The notes below the pieces were generated by a model. The model did no database searches. It saw nothing but the letters and a program-made list of their open reading frames with translations, and was not told the DNA's origin. A stretch of 64,000 nt of DNA from Streptomyces sp. NBC_00442 (lineage in GTDB: Bacteria > Actinomycetota > Actinomycetes > Streptomycetales > Streptomycetaceae): the NCBI RefSeq assembly GCF_036014195.1, contig NZ_CP107918.1:7006001-7070000 (forward strand), given 5' to 3'. Position 1 is the stretch's first letter. Every line of letters starts with the position of its first letter. A program made the translations under genes and the position numbers. This document shows positions 52,793 to 62,106 of the stretch, piece after piece.

Positions 52793-54121
52793 ATGACGTC
52801 CAAGCAGAGGATCACCCGCGTGCTCGCGACGGCGACGGCCGGCGTCCTGGGCCTCGCCCTGGCGCCCGCGTCGCCCGCGAGCGCGGCCGGAGCCGCCGCC
52901 GAATGCCCCCGCGTCCTGAGATGCGACTGGGTCCCGGCTGCCTACCGGCAGACCGGCGACCCGGCCGACAAGGAGACGTACGGCAACTACGACCTGTCCG
53001 ACCGGCCCCACACCAACAAGATCAAGTACATCGTCCTGCACGACACCGAGGAAACCTTCGACACCACCCTGAAGATCTTCCAGGACCCCACGCGCGCGGC
53101 CTCCGCCCACTACGTCGTGCGGTCGAGCGACGGCCACGTCACTCAGATGGTGAAGGACAAGGACGTCGCCTGGCAGGCCGGCAACTGGTACCTCAACTCC
53201 GACTCCATCGGCATCGAGCAGGAGGGCTACGCAACCGAGGGCGGCACCTGGTTCACCCCCGCCATGTACCGCTCGACGGCGGCGCTCGTGCGCTACCTCG
53301 CCGCCAAGTACGACATCCCGCTCGACCGCCAGCACATCCTGGGCCACGACAACGTGCCGCCGACCACGGCGGGCGGCACCGCGGCGATGCACTGGGACCC
53401 GGGGCCGTACTGGGACTGGAACCACTTCATGTCCCTGCTCGGCGCGCCCACCGAACCCACCGGCCGTCCCGGCGGCCAACTGGTCACCGTCAACCCGGTG
53501 TTCAAGGACAACCTCCAGGCCTTCCGGGACTGCGAGAAGAACACCGACCTGCCCGCCCAGCCCAGCAGTGCCGTCCCGCTGTACACACAGCCCTCCACCT
53601 CCGCACCGCTGTTCGCCGACCCGGGGCTCCACCCGCCCGGCCAGGCCGGCACCAACTGCGCGAGCGACTGGGGCAGCAAGGTCAGTGCCACCCAGCAGGC
53701 CGTCGTGGCCGAGCGCAAGCCCGGCTGGACGGCGATCTGGTGGTACGGCCAGGAGGCGTGGTTCCCGACCCCGGCCCACACCCGGGTCACCACCCCCACC
53801 GCCGGATACGTCGTCCGCCCCAAGCCGGGCCTGACCGACGTGCCCGTCTACGGAACCGCCTACCCCGCGGCCACCGACTATCCGGCGGACTTCACGGCCC
53901 CGCGGGTCAGTGCCCCGCTCGGCTACACGATCAAGGCCGGCCAGTCCTACCCCGGCGGCGGCCAGGCGCCCGCGGGCTACTACTACGCCCCGACGATCGA
54001 CTCCTCGTACCCCTACGACCACACGTACTTCCCCGGCAGCACCCGCTATGTGACGGTACAGATCGGGCACCGGGTCGCCTTCGTGCGGGCCTCCGACGTC
54101 GACATCGTCCGCACGCGCTGA
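52793..54121 (+). CDS. Secreted N-acetylmuramoyl-L-alanine amidase (Amidase_2)
   Basis: 442 aa from the ATG at 52793 (GGAAGGG upstream). Signal peptide about 1-38 (ALAPASPASA-AG). The Amidase_2/PGRP domain (about 65-220) has the zinc-site blocks KIKYIVLHDTEE, ASAHYVVRSSDGHVTQMV, IGIEQEGYA and HILGHDNVPP. The C-terminal half (about 230-442) has two or three SH3-like segments (e.g. VPLYTQPSTSAPLF, VPVYGTAYP), probably wall-binding. Cuts the peptide from the glycan of peptidoglycan outside the cell. Single gene ended by the hairpin at 54168. Confidence 0.88.
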   Translation: MTSKQRITRVLATATAGVLGLALAPASPASAAGAAAECPRVLRCDWVPAAYRQTGDPADKETYGNYDLSDRPHTNKIKYIVLHDTEETFDTTLKIFQDPTRAASAHYVVRSSDGHVTQMVKDKDVAWQAGNWYLNSDSIGIEQEGYATEGGTWFTPAMYRSTAALVRYLAAKYDIPLDRQHILGHDNVPPTTAGGTAAMHWDPGPYWDWNHFMSLLGAPTEPTGRPGGQLVTVNPVFKDNLQAFRDCEKNTDLPAQPSSAVPLYTQPSTSAPLFADPGLHPPGQAGTNCASDWGSKVSATQQAVVAERKPGWTAIWWYGQEAWFPTPAHTRVTTPTAGYVVRPKPGLTDVPVYGTAYPAATDYPADFTAPRVSAPLGYTIKAGQSYPGGGQAPAGYYYAPTIDSSYPYDHTYFPGSTRYVTVQIGHRVAFVRASDVDIVRTR

Positions 54122-54167
54122 GTCGCGCTCCGGCCGGCGGACTCCTGCCGCCGGGGGCCCCGACGGC

Positions 54168-54213
54168 GGCGCGGCGCGCGCCCGGTGTACCGCAACCGGG
54201 CGCGCGCCGCGCC
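54168..54213. terminator. Long bidirectional terminator
   Basis: Perfect 19-bp stem: left arm 54168-54186, right arm 54195-54213, 8-nt loop. Lies between the convergent amidase and phosphotransferase genes. Confidence 0.85.
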
Positions 54214-54229
54214 GTCCTGCCTGTGACGG

Positions 54230-55366
54230 TCAGCGCGTGCCGACCGCCGCCCGCACCGCCCGCCGCGCCATCGCGCAGTCGTCGTGCAGCCTGCGCAACA
54301 GCAGCCGCTGCTGCTCCCCCGCGCAGAGCACACCCGGCGGGGGGTTCTGTGCCGCGCTCGCCGGCGGGGCCTCCCGCATGGTGCGCTGCACCGCCGTCTC
54401 GTACGTCCGGATCTCCCGGGTCAGCACGAGCATCAGGTTCACCAGGAAGGCGTCCCTCGACGCGGGTCCCGCGGCCTGCGCCGCCTGGCTGATCCGCCGC
54501 CGCTCCATCGGGGCGTCGCCGAGGATCGCCCACAGCGTCGCCAGGTCGTACCCGGGCAGGTACCAGCCCGCGTGCTCCCAGTCGACGAGGACCGGTCCGG
54601 TCGGCGAGAGGAGGATGTTGGACAGGAGCGCGTCCCCGTGCGAGAACTGCCAGTCGACCCGGCCCGCGAGGGCCAGACCGTGCACCAGCTTCTGCAGGTC
54701 GCTCAGGTCCCGGTCGGTGAAGAGGCCCAGCTCGTGGTAGCGGGTGATCCGCGACCCGTAGTCCAGGGGACGGCCGAACATCTCGGCGGGCGGACGCCAG
54801 TCGTTGAGGTGACGGATCGCGCCGAGGGCCGCCCTGACATCGGCGCGCGGCGGGGCCTGGACGGGGTGGCGCGTCAGGGCCGCGGCGCGGCCCGGCATCC
54901 GCTCGATCACCAGGGTGCAGTTGTCCGGGTCGGCGGCGATCAGCCGCGGCACCCGCACCGGCGGACGGTGCCGGACGAACGCGCGGTAGGCAGCTATTTC
55001 GTGCCGGAACCGCTCGGACCACCCGGGGGAGTGGTCCAGTAAACACTTGGCGACGGCCGTGGTGCGTCCTGTCGTGCCGACGATCAGCACGGAACGTCCG
55101 CTGTGCCGCAGCACCTGCACGGCGTTGAACTCGGGACAGATGCGCTGCACCGAGGCGATCGCGATGCGCAGCTGCGACCCCTGCGGGCCGGACAGGTCGA
55201 TTCTCCCGCTGAGCGGCTGGGTTCCGGTTCCCGTACGGCGCGGCATCCGGCCGGCGCCGTAGGGCGACGGCGCGGCGTGCGTCGGATCCAGGTACGGTCC
55301 GCCACCCGCTCCCAGAGGTCGGTAGGGCCGGGGCGGCGCGGACACGGAGGACGATGCTGTGTACAT
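54230..55366 (-). CDS. Aminoglycoside-phosphotransferase-like kinase
   Basis: 378 aa from the ATG at 55366. The N-terminal 60 residues are Pro/Gly-rich and unstructured. The kinase-like domain has VAKCLLD, the catalytic loop [12 protein letters not shown] (Brenner motif HGD...N) and [10 protein letters not shown] (metal-binding Asp). APH-type enzymes phosphorylate small molecules; resistance cannot be assumed. Divergent from the NsdA-family regulator with about 230 nt between starts, which suggests a link to differentiation. Confidence 0.8.
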   Translation of the reverse strand: MYTASSSVSAPPRPYRPLGAGGGPYLDPTHAAPSPYGAGRMPRRTGTGTQPLSGRIDLSGPQGSQLRIAIASVQRICPEFNAVQVLRHSGRSVLIVGTTGRTTAVAKCLLDHSPGWSERFRHEIAAYRAFVRHRPPVRVPRLIAADPDNCTLVIERMPGRAAALTRHPVQAPPRADVRAALGAIRHLNDWRPPAEMFGRPLDYGSRITRYHELGLFTDRDLSDLQKLVHGLALAGRVDWQFSHGDALLSNILLSPTGPVLVDWEHAGWYLPGYDLATLWAILGDAPMERRRISQAAQAAGPASRDAFLVNLMLVLTREIRTYETAVQRTMREAPPASAAQNPPPGVLCAGEQQRLLLRRLHDDCAMARRAVRAAVGTR

Positions 55367-55600
55367 GGGGGTGACAGATCCCTTCGTGTGCCGACAAGGT
55401 GCGTGCGCTACCCGTCCCGGTGGCCGAGCCGCACCCTGGGGAATGAGGTCCGGCCCCCGGGTCGGGGTGGCGCTCTCATACCTGACACCCGGCCGCGGGT
55501 GGCACACCATCTGGCGTGCCCTGGCGAACCCTGGCGAATAGTCGCGCCGCATCTGACAGGGGGATTACTGTCAACTCAGCCGAGAACCTGGGGGCTTGAC

Positions 55601-57094
55601 GTGAGCGGACAACCCAACACCCGCCTGAACGACCTGTTCGGCCTTGCCGGATGGTCCAAGGGCGAACTCGCGCGCATGGTGAACCGGCAGGCGGCGGCCA
55701 TGGGCCACCCGCAACTGGCCACCGACACCTCGCGGGTGCGGCGTTGGATCGACATGGGGGAGTCCCCGCGCGATCCGGTGCCCAGGGTGCTGGCGGCGCT
55801 GTTCACCGAGCGGCTCGGCCGTGTCGTGACCATCGAGGACCTCGGGTTCGACCGGCACGGGCGCGCTGGAAAGCGGAACGACGTCAGGAACACCAAGAAT
55901 CCGGACGGCCTTCCGTGGGCGCCCGAACGGACGGCAGCGGTCCTCACCGAATTCACGGGAATGGACCTCATGCTCAACCGACGCGGTCTGGTGGGCGCGG
56001 GCGCCGCGCTCGCCTCCGGCTCCGTACTCAGCAGCGCCATGCACGACTGGCTGCACACCGACCCCGTACTCGCGGCCGACGCCCCACGCTTCGACGATCC
56101 TCTGCACGCCGATCCCGCCGGGTTCGACCGCTACGAGGCAGCCCCCGTCGGATCGCAGGAGATCGACGCGCTGGAGCGTTCCGTCGACGTCTTCCGCGCC
56201 TGGGACGCCTCCCGTGGGGGCGGGCTCCAGCGCAAGGCGGTGGTCGGTCAGCTCAACGAGGTGGGCGGCATGCTCGCCTACCGCCACCCCGACCATCTCC
56301 AGCGGCGCCTGTGGGGCGTCGCCGCCAACCTGGCCGTGCTCGCCGGCTGGATGTCCCACGACATCGGTCTGGAGCCGACCGCGCAGAAGTACTTCGTGAT
56401 CGCCGCGCACGCGGCCCGCGAGGGCGGCGACCGTCCGCGCGCCGGCGAGGCGCTGTCGCGCGCCGCACGGCAGATGGTGCACCTGGGCCGCCCCGGCGAA
56501 GCCCTCGACCTGATGAAGCTCGCCAAGTCCGGCTCGGGCGAGGAGACCCTGCCGCGCACTCGCGCCATGCTGCACACCATCGAGGCGTGGGCCCAGGCGT
56601 CCATGGGGCGCGGTCAGGCCATGCGCCGCACCCTCGGTGAGGCGGAGGAACTCTTCGTCTCCGACAAGGGCGATGTGCCACCGCCCAGTTGGATGCAGAT
56701 GTTCGACGAGGCGGACCTGCACGGCATGAAGGCCCTCGCCTTCCGTACGCTCGCCGAGCACGATGCGTCCGCGGCCGTCATCGCGCAGCACCACGCCAAG
56801 CAGGCCCTGGAGTTGCGCGAGGGCGGCCGACAGCGCTCGAAGATCTTCGACTACATCTCGCTGGCCTCGGCCTGCTTCATCGCCGACGACCCGGAACAGG
56901 CGGACCGCTACGCCCGCCTGGCGCTGGTGTCGATGGGGGAGACCTCCTCGCACCGCACCTGGGACCGGCTGCGCGAAATGTACCGGCTCACCGCCCAGTT
57001 CGGGAGCCACGGCAAGATCCAGGATCTGCGGGAGGAGATCGCACTCGCGCTGCCCCAGGCGCCGTCGAAGCGGAGTCGGAGCGCGGACATCTAG
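55601..57094 (+). CDS. NsdA-family developmental regulator
   Basis: 497 aa from the GTG at 55601 with GGGGG upstream. The N-terminus NTRLNDLFGLAGWSKGELAR, then MVNRQAAAMGHPQLATDTSR and VRRWIDMGESPRDPVPRVL, closely matches NsdA of S. coelicolor, a negative regulator of sporulation and antibiotic production; the rest (about 160-480) is TPR-like. Streptomyces carry several NsdA paralogues, so orthology is not claimed. The likely role is a DNA-binding or protein-binding control of development. Confidence 0.8.
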   Translation: MSGQPNTRLNDLFGLAGWSKGELARMVNRQAAAMGHPQLATDTSRVRRWIDMGESPRDPVPRVLAALFTERLGRVVTIEDLGFDRHGRAGKRNDVRNTKNPDGLPWAPERTAAVLTEFTGMDLMLNRRGLVGAGAALASGSVLSSAMHDWLHTDPVLAADAPRFDDPLHADPAGFDRYEAAPVGSQEIDALERSVDVFRAWDASRGGGLQRKAVVGQLNEVGGMLAYRHPDHLQRRLWGVAANLAVLAGWMSHDIGLEPTAQKYFVIAAHAAREGGDRPRAGEALSRAARQMVHLGRPGEALDLMKLAKSGSGEETLPRTRAMLHTIEAWAQASMGRGQAMRRTLGEAEELFVSDKGDVPPPSWMQMFDEADLHGMKALAFRTLAEHDASAAVIAQHHAKQALELREGGRQRSKIFDYISLASACFIADDPEQADRYARLALVSMGETSSHRTWDRLREMYRLTAQFGSHGKIQDLREEIALALPQAPSKRSRSADI

Positions 57095-57096
57095 AA

Positions 57097-57124
57097 GGGG
57101 CTGTACGTGTCCACGTACAACCCC
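57097..57124. terminator. Hairpin between convergent NsdA-like and phosphatase genes
   Basis: GGGGCTGTACGTG and CACGTACAACCCC, 12 of 13 positions pair, right after the NsdA-like stop. Confidence 0.65.
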
Positions 57125-57168
57125 CCGTTCAGCGGCCCGCGTTGGGCCGTGCCCTGCCTGCCGCTGTG

Positions 57169-58602
57169 TCAGGACCCGATGCGGGCTACCAGCACACAGG
57201 CGTCGTCCTCGCGCTCGTGCTCGCCGAACTCCTCGACGATCGTCCGCACGCAGTCCTGGGCTGTGCGGCCACCGTCGAAGAGCGGGGCGAGTGCGAGCAG
57301 CCGGCGCCGGTGCGCCTCGTCGGGCGCGCCCTGCCGGGTCAGCCCGTCGGTGTGCAGGACGAGCAGGTCGCCCGCGCGCAGCGTGACCTCGGCCTGGTCG
57401 TAGGAAGCGCCGTGGGTGGCGCCGAGGAGCACTCCGTCCGGTGCGCCGAGCGCCTGCCCCGTCCCGTCGCGGAACAGCAGCGGGGCGGGGTGGCCGGCCC
57501 GGGACCAGGAGAGCTTGCGGCCGGCGGGCTCGTAACGACAGCAGACCGCGCTGCCCAGAGCGGGCTGCACGGTCGTCTCCAGAAGTTGGTTGAGGTGGCC
57601 CATCAGAGCGGCCGGGCCGATGCCCGCGACGGCCATGCCGCGCAGCGCGCCGAGCAGCATCGCCATGGCGCCGGTGGCCGTCGCGCCGTGGCCGGTGAGG
57701 TCGCCGACGGTCAGTAACGAGGCGCCGTCGGGGAGTTGGAGCGCGTCGTACCAGTCACCGCCGATGAGGGCGCTGGAGGAGGACGGCAGGTAGTGCGCGG
57801 CGATGTCGAGCGCGCCGGGGCCGCCGTGCGGCATGCGCAGCGAACCGCGCCACGGGGGCAGCACGGCTTCCCGGAGCTCGACCGCGAGGCGGTGCTCCCG
57901 CTGGGCGATGTGGTGCTGGCGCCGCAGGGTGTCGCCGCTCTCCCGCACGGCGCGCTGCGTGCGCCGGAGCTCGCTCACATCGCGCAGGACGGCCCACATG
58001 GACGCGGTGCAGCCGTCGGCGTCGAGCACTGGCTCGCCCATCATGTGGACCGTGCGGATGCCGCCGTCCGACCGTACGATCCGGAACTCCCCGTCGATCG
58101 GCCTGCCGTCCACCAGGCAGTTCGTCACCATCGAGGTGAGGAGGGCCTGGTCGTCGGCGTGGACCACGGCGGGCAGTTCGTCGAGCGACATGCCGCCGCT
58201 GCCGCGGGGCCGGTCGAAGATCTCGAAGAGCTCCTCGGACCAGCTCACGGCGTCGGTGAGGAGATTCCACTCGGCGCTTCCGACCCGGCCGAGCGGGCCC
58301 GCGGGGCCCGGGGCCGTACCGAACGCGCTCTCGACGGCGAGCGCCGCCGCGTCCTCCTCCTCGGGGGTCAGCCCTTCGCGCAGAAGGTCCAAGTGCGAGC
58401 CCAGATCATCGAGTTGATGGACCGCCAGATCGCACAGGGCGCGCTGCCAACGGCCCTGCGGGTCGTCGTCGTCCACGAGCGCGTCACGACGCACCGCGTC
58501 CACGCCTCCGCGCAGCCTGCGGGTCTGCGTGATCAGTGCGTCGACCGTGCCCCGCTCGGGTGGCTGGGGAGCGGGACGGTCCGCGAACAGATGGGACGGC
58601 AT
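57169..58602 (-). CDS. PAS-domain SpoIIE-type PP2C phosphatase
   Basis: 477 aa from the ATG at 58602 (GGAGAA upstream). A helical N-terminus (20-120), a PAS/PAC domain (about 120-230, e.g. VSWSEELFEIFDRP and GEFRIVRSDGGIRTVHMMGE), then the PP2C domain with SALIGGDWYDALQL, LTVGDLTGHG and a C-terminal EREDDACVLV carrying the metal-binding Asp. Dephosphorylates anti-sigma antagonists in this family; partner genes are not in the window. No kinase (HATPase) domain is attached. Confidence 0.9.
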   Translation of the reverse strand: MPSHLFADRPAPQPPERGTVDALITQTRRLRGGVDAVRRDALVDDDDPQGRWQRALCDLAVHQLDDLGSHLDLLREGLTPEEEDAAALAVESAFGTAPGPAGPLGRVGSAEWNLLTDAVSWSEELFEIFDRPRGSGGMSLDELPAVVHADDQALLTSMVTNCLVDGRPIDGEFRIVRSDGGIRTVHMMGEPVLDADGCTASMWAVLRDVSELRRTQRAVRESGDTLRRQHHIAQREHRLAVELREAVLPPWRGSLRMPHGGPGALDIAAHYLPSSSSALIGGDWYDALQLPDGASLLTVGDLTGHGATATGAMAMLLGALRGMAVAGIGPAALMGHLNQLLETTVQPALGSAVCCRYEPAGRKLSWSRAGHPAPLLFRDGTGQALGAPDGVLLGATHGASYDQAEVTLRAGDLLVLHTDGLTRQGAPDEAHRRRLLALAPLFDGGRTAQDCVRTIVEEFGEHEREDDACVLVARIGS

Positions 58603-58852
58603 GAGGTTCTCCGATGCGGCCGCGGCAGAGCCTGGTCTGGCGAAGTGGACCGGTAACGACTGTTGCACAGGGAGCGATGCCCCGTAAGGGATTTGGCAAC
58701 ACTCGATACGGTGGTGCTCGTGACATATGCCAACGGCGACCGGATTCGCCCGCCGTGAACGGGAGCCGCCGCCGGGCATATGCAGGACGAGCGCTCGCAC
58801 CCGACGAACGGTCCGCACGGACACCCGGACCCGTGGCCGCGGGCTCAACCGC

Positions 58853-59482
58853 TCATCGGCGTGCCAGGAACGCGAAGGCCGCCACGCTGAGCGCGGCCCC
58901 GGCGGCCCCCGCCGCCGCGGAGCAGCACCAGACGACGAGCGAGGTCACGGCCGCCCCCAGGACCACGGCCCCGAGCCGCCCCGCCACCCAGCGGTCGGCC
59001 TGCTCCGCCTCCCGCTTCCCGAGCCGGCCCGCGAGCTTCATGAACGTACCCGTGAAGTACGTGGTCGGCGTGCCCCAGGTCCGCGCCTGCACCCCCATCG
59101 CGAGGGCGATCGCGAGCAGCAGCACCAGCTGGGAGCCGAAGGAGTGCCCGAAGCCGAGCGCCCAGCCGGCCGCCGCCAGGGCGAGCAGCGCGCTCTCGGC
59201 GACGAGCAACGGCCGGGGCGTCAGGCGCGAGGTGGCGGCGGCCGCCGCGGCGGCTCCCAGCGCGTATCCGGCGAGGCCGGTCAGGGCGCGCGGCACCACC
59301 TCGCGGTCCCCCGCGCCCACCGACGCGCCGACCAGGACGAGGTTGCCGGTCATGACTCCGGCGAACACTTTTCCCAGACAGAGGAAGGCGAACGCGTCGG
59401 TGGCCCCGGAAGCCGCCGAGAGCACGAGGAGGAAACGCTCGTCGGCGCGGGCGGCGGGCGGTGTCGGGATCGCGGTGCTCAT
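58853..59482 (-). CDS. YoaK-type DUF1275 membrane protein
   Basis: 209 aa from the ATG at 59482 (GGAGGCGAG upstream). About six hydrophobic helices; family features TDAFAFLCLGKVFAGVMTGN and GVQARTWGTPTTYFTGTF are clear. DUF1275 proteins are small integral membrane proteins of unknown transport or other role. Divergent from the DUF2127 gene. Confidence 0.85.
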   Translation of the reverse strand: MSTAIPTPPAARADERFLLVLSAASGATDAFAFLCLGKVFAGVMTGNLVLVGASVGAGDREVVPRALTGLAGYALGAAAAAAATSRLTPRPLLVAESALLALAAAGWALGFGHSFGSQLVLLLAIALAMGVQARTWGTPTTYFTGTFMKLAGRLGKREAEQADRWVAGRLGAVVLGAAVTSLVVWCCSAAAGAAGAALSVAAFAFLARR

Positions 59483-59637
59483 CGGCGCATTCTCGCCTCC
59501 GCGAGGGGCGGACCCGGCGACGGCGCGCGTGTCACGGCACCGGGACGACCCCGTGGCAAGTCCACGACAAGAGTCCACTACGGTCCCTGTGAGCACATCG
59601 GCCCGCGACGTGTCGCGGGCCTCACGGGAGGAAGAGC

Positions 59638-60408
59638 ATGAAGATCGACTGGGACCGGCGCACCTGCGCGCGCCGCGGCCATGTGACGTACGCGCCCCAG
59701 GAGGCCGTACTGCGTGACCGGTTGCGCGCCGAGACCGGTCTGGGCGAGGCCTGGCGCTGTCTGCGCTGCGGCGACTTCGCCCTCGGCGCACCGCACGGCT
59801 CGGGGCCGGCCGAAGAGGCGCCGCTCGTGCCGCGCGGCAAGGTGCTGCGCGACCTGTTCATCCTGCGCTTCCTGGCCATCGAGCGGGCCGTGCGCGGCGT
59901 GTTCATCGTCCTGGTGGCGATCGCGGTGTGGAAGTTCAGCAACAGCCAGGACGCGGTGCGCCAGTTCTTCGACGAGTACCTCGACGTGTTCCGGCCGGTC
60001 TTCCGCCACTTCCACTACGACCTCGACCACTCGCCGGTCGTCGGAACCATCCAGAAGACCTTCGACTACAAGCACTCCACCCTGGTGATCGTCGCGGTGG
60101 CCCTGCTCGTGTACGCGCTGATCGAGATCGTCGAGGGCGTCGGCCTGTGGCGCGCCAAGCGCTGGGCGGAGTACCTCACGGTCGTCGCCACGGCGATGTT
60201 CCTGCCGCTGGAGATCTACGAACTCACCGAGAAGATCAGCTGGGTGAAGATCGCCACGCTGACCATCAACATCCTCGCGGTCCTCTACATCCTGCTCGTC
60301 AAGCGCCTGTTCGGCCTGCGGGGCGGGCACGCGGCCTTCGAGGCGGAGCGCCACAGCGCTTCCCTGATCGAGGTGGAGACCACGGCGGGAGTCGCGGCGC
60401 ACCACTGA
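59638..60408 (+). CDS. DUF2127 membrane protein with N-terminal Cys pairs
   Basis: 256 aa, ATG at 59638 with GGGAGGA upstream. The N-terminal 60 residues contain CLRC and a second Cys, a possible small zinc site. Four membrane helices follow (LRFLAIERAVRGVFIVLVAI, LVIVAVALLVYALIEIVEGV and others), the DUF2127 pattern. Function unknown. It is followed by the Lys-rich gene 86 nt downstream. Confidence 0.82.
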   Translation: MKIDWDRRTCARRGHVTYAPQEAVLRDRLRAETGLGEAWRCLRCGDFALGAPHGSGPAEEAPLVPRGKVLRDLFILRFLAIERAVRGVFIVLVAIAVWKFSNSQDAVRQFFDEYLDVFRPVFRHFHYDLDHSPVVGTIQKTFDYKHSTLVIVAVALLVYALIEIVEGVGLWRAKRWAEYLTVVATAMFLPLEIYELTEKISWVKIATLTINILAVLYILLVKRLFGLRGGHAAFEAERHSASLIEVETTAGVAAHH

Positions 60409-60493
60409 GGCATACCCGTCCCTGTCGGGGTACAGATACACGACAGCATGCGGCGGATCCGCCGCACCGAACGTCCTTGGGGGATGACACACC

Positions 60494-60898
60494 ATGAACG
60501 AACCACGTTCCACGCCCGCCGCGAAGCGCGGTCCCGGAGCGTTGCGCCGGGCGGCGGTAATGCTCGCCGTGGTGCTCGGCGCCACGCTCGTGGCCGGACC
60601 GGTGACGGCCGAGGCCGCGCCGCGCACCGCGGTCGTCGCCGAGACGGCCCGACAGGCCGCGCCCGTACAGGACTCGGGCCGGGCGGTTCAGGCGGCGCAG
60701 GCCGGCCGGCACGCCGTCGCGGCCAAGTCCCAGGTGCTCTCGTCGAAGAAGTCCAAGAAGTCGAAGAAGAAGAAGAGCGGCTTCTTCAAGAAGGCCGGGA
60801 TCGTCCTGCTGGTCCTGGTGATCCTCTTCATCGCGCTCGTCGTCTTCGTCATCTGGTTCATCGTGAGCCGGCTGCGCAGGCGCCGCGACCGGCACTGA
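60494..60898 (+). CDS. Small Lys-rich membrane protein, unknown
   Basis: 134 aa. An N-terminal signal-like helix (about 18-42), an Ala/Gln/Val-rich stretch, then a run of Lys/Ser (SKKSKKSKKKKSGFFKK), one strong C-terminal helix (about 103-125) and an Arg-rich end. No family recognised. The topology suggests a two-helix membrane protein with a highly positive loop near the membrane; a role in lipid or wall interaction is only a guess. Confidence 0.7.
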   Translation: MNEPRSTPAAKRGPGALRRAAVMLAVVLGATLVAGPVTAEAAPRTAVVAETARQAAPVQDSGRAVQAAQAGRHAVAAKSQVLSSKKSKKSKKKKSGFFKKAGIVLLVLVILFIALVVFVIWFIVSRLRRRRDRH

Positions 60899-60902
60899 CC
60901 GG

Positions 60903-61910
60903 TCAGTCGCCGGGCCGCCGCGGGCGCATCCGCTGCCCGACCGCTCCGCCGTCGGTCTCCCACCAGGGCCGTACCAGTTCCGCCTCCTCCGGCCGCCCCC
61001 GCACAGGGGCGGCCGGAGCCAGTTCGGCGTCCAGACGGCGGTCGAGCACCACGCGCTGGGCCCGGTCGGCCCGTGACCACTGCACGAGGACGGCGAGCAG
61101 GAACGGCAGCGACACCAGCTCGGCGATCGTGACCATCGCGCCGCCGCCGAGCTGCTGGTCCCGCTGGACGTCGGGCGCCCAGGCGGGCGCGTGGTGGAGG
61201 TACCAGGCACCCGCGATCAAGGTGCTGTGGGTCATCACGACGATGCCGGGCACCGCGTCGATCAGGCCGTCGACAAAGACGAGGGCGGCCCGCACCGGAT
61301 GCGTGCACCAGGCGGGCAGCGCCTCCTCGCGGGTGAGCACCGGAAGCACGAACAGGCTCCCGGCGAGCAGCAGTTGGAGGTACATCAGCTCGTGCAGCGC
61401 GCCGTGGCGCAGGGCGGTCTCGAAGTACGGCGTGAAGTAGACGCAGAGCTCGGACGCGAGCACCAGGGCGCTGCTGACCAGCGGGAACGTGAGGAAGCGC
61501 ACCAGGCGTCCGCTCATCGCGCGCTTGAGGCGTCCCGCGCCGCGCTCGGGGAGCGCGAGCATGCCGAGCCGCAGCGGATCGCCGAGCGCGAGGCCCAGCG
61601 GTGCGATCAGGTCGAGCAGGACGTTCTGCACGGCGGCCGGCCAGAACAGCTCGGTGTCGTACACCGCGAGCGCCGACATGGTGGCGACGGCCAGGGCGCC
61701 GAGGCCGAGCAGGGCGAACGCCGCGGTGCGCACCGCGGGCCAGCTCTCGCCGCGCCGACGCAGCCGCAGCACGCCCCAGCCGTACAGCGCGGCCAGGACG
61801 ACGATCAGCAGCAGCGCCGCGGGGTCGGGCCGCCACACCGTCAGCAGGCGCGCCCCGGTCAGCTCGGGCAGGGCGGCGGCCGCGCCGTCACTCAGGGCCA
61901 TCGTGGACAT
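60903..61910 (-). CDS. CtaG-type cytochrome c oxidase assembly protein
   Basis: 335 aa, about seven membrane helices, matching the caa3_CtaG family: LIAPLGLALGDPLRLG, LYFTPYFE-like CVYFTPYFETALRH, LHELMYLQLLLAGSLFVLPV, and MTHSTLIAGAWYLHH with conserved His. These proteins help insert copper into heme-copper oxidase. The C-terminal tail (about 280-335) is charged and cytoplasmic. The stop is 4 nt from the Lys-rich gene's stop (convergent). Confidence 0.87.
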   Translation of the reverse strand: MSTMALSDGAAAALPELTGARLLTVWRPDPAALLLIVVLAALYGWGVLRLRRRGESWPAVRTAAFALLGLGALAVATMSALAVYDTELFWPAAVQNVLLDLIAPLGLALGDPLRLGMLALPERGAGRLKRAMSGRLVRFLTFPLVSSALVLASELCVYFTPYFETALRHGALHELMYLQLLLAGSLFVLPVLTREEALPAWCTHPVRAALVFVDGLIDAVPGIVVMTHSTLIAGAWYLHHAPAWAPDVQRDQQLGGGAMVTIAELVSLPFLLAVLVQWSRADRAQRVVLDRRLDAELAPAAPVRGRPEEAELVRPWWETDGGAVGQRMRPRRPGD

Positions 61911-62106
61911 CGGGGTCGCTCCTCACCGGCCCGTGACGTACGACGGGCCGCACACACGCTAGCCCCGCCGTCCCCCGGCTCCCGCACCGGCCCCGGGCGC
62001 GCTCCGCCGAAGGAATGGAATCGGCCGAAGAACGTGTAGACGTCATAGGTGCCTGAGGCATGTAGTGGAGATCGGCAAGACGGATCCCTTCGCTTGCGAG
62101 GTCTAC

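Noticed and set aside
54230..55366. Antibiotic resistance gene
   Set aside because: Only a generic APH fold is visible; a long disordered N-terminus and the developmental neighbour argue against a dedicated resistance kinase.
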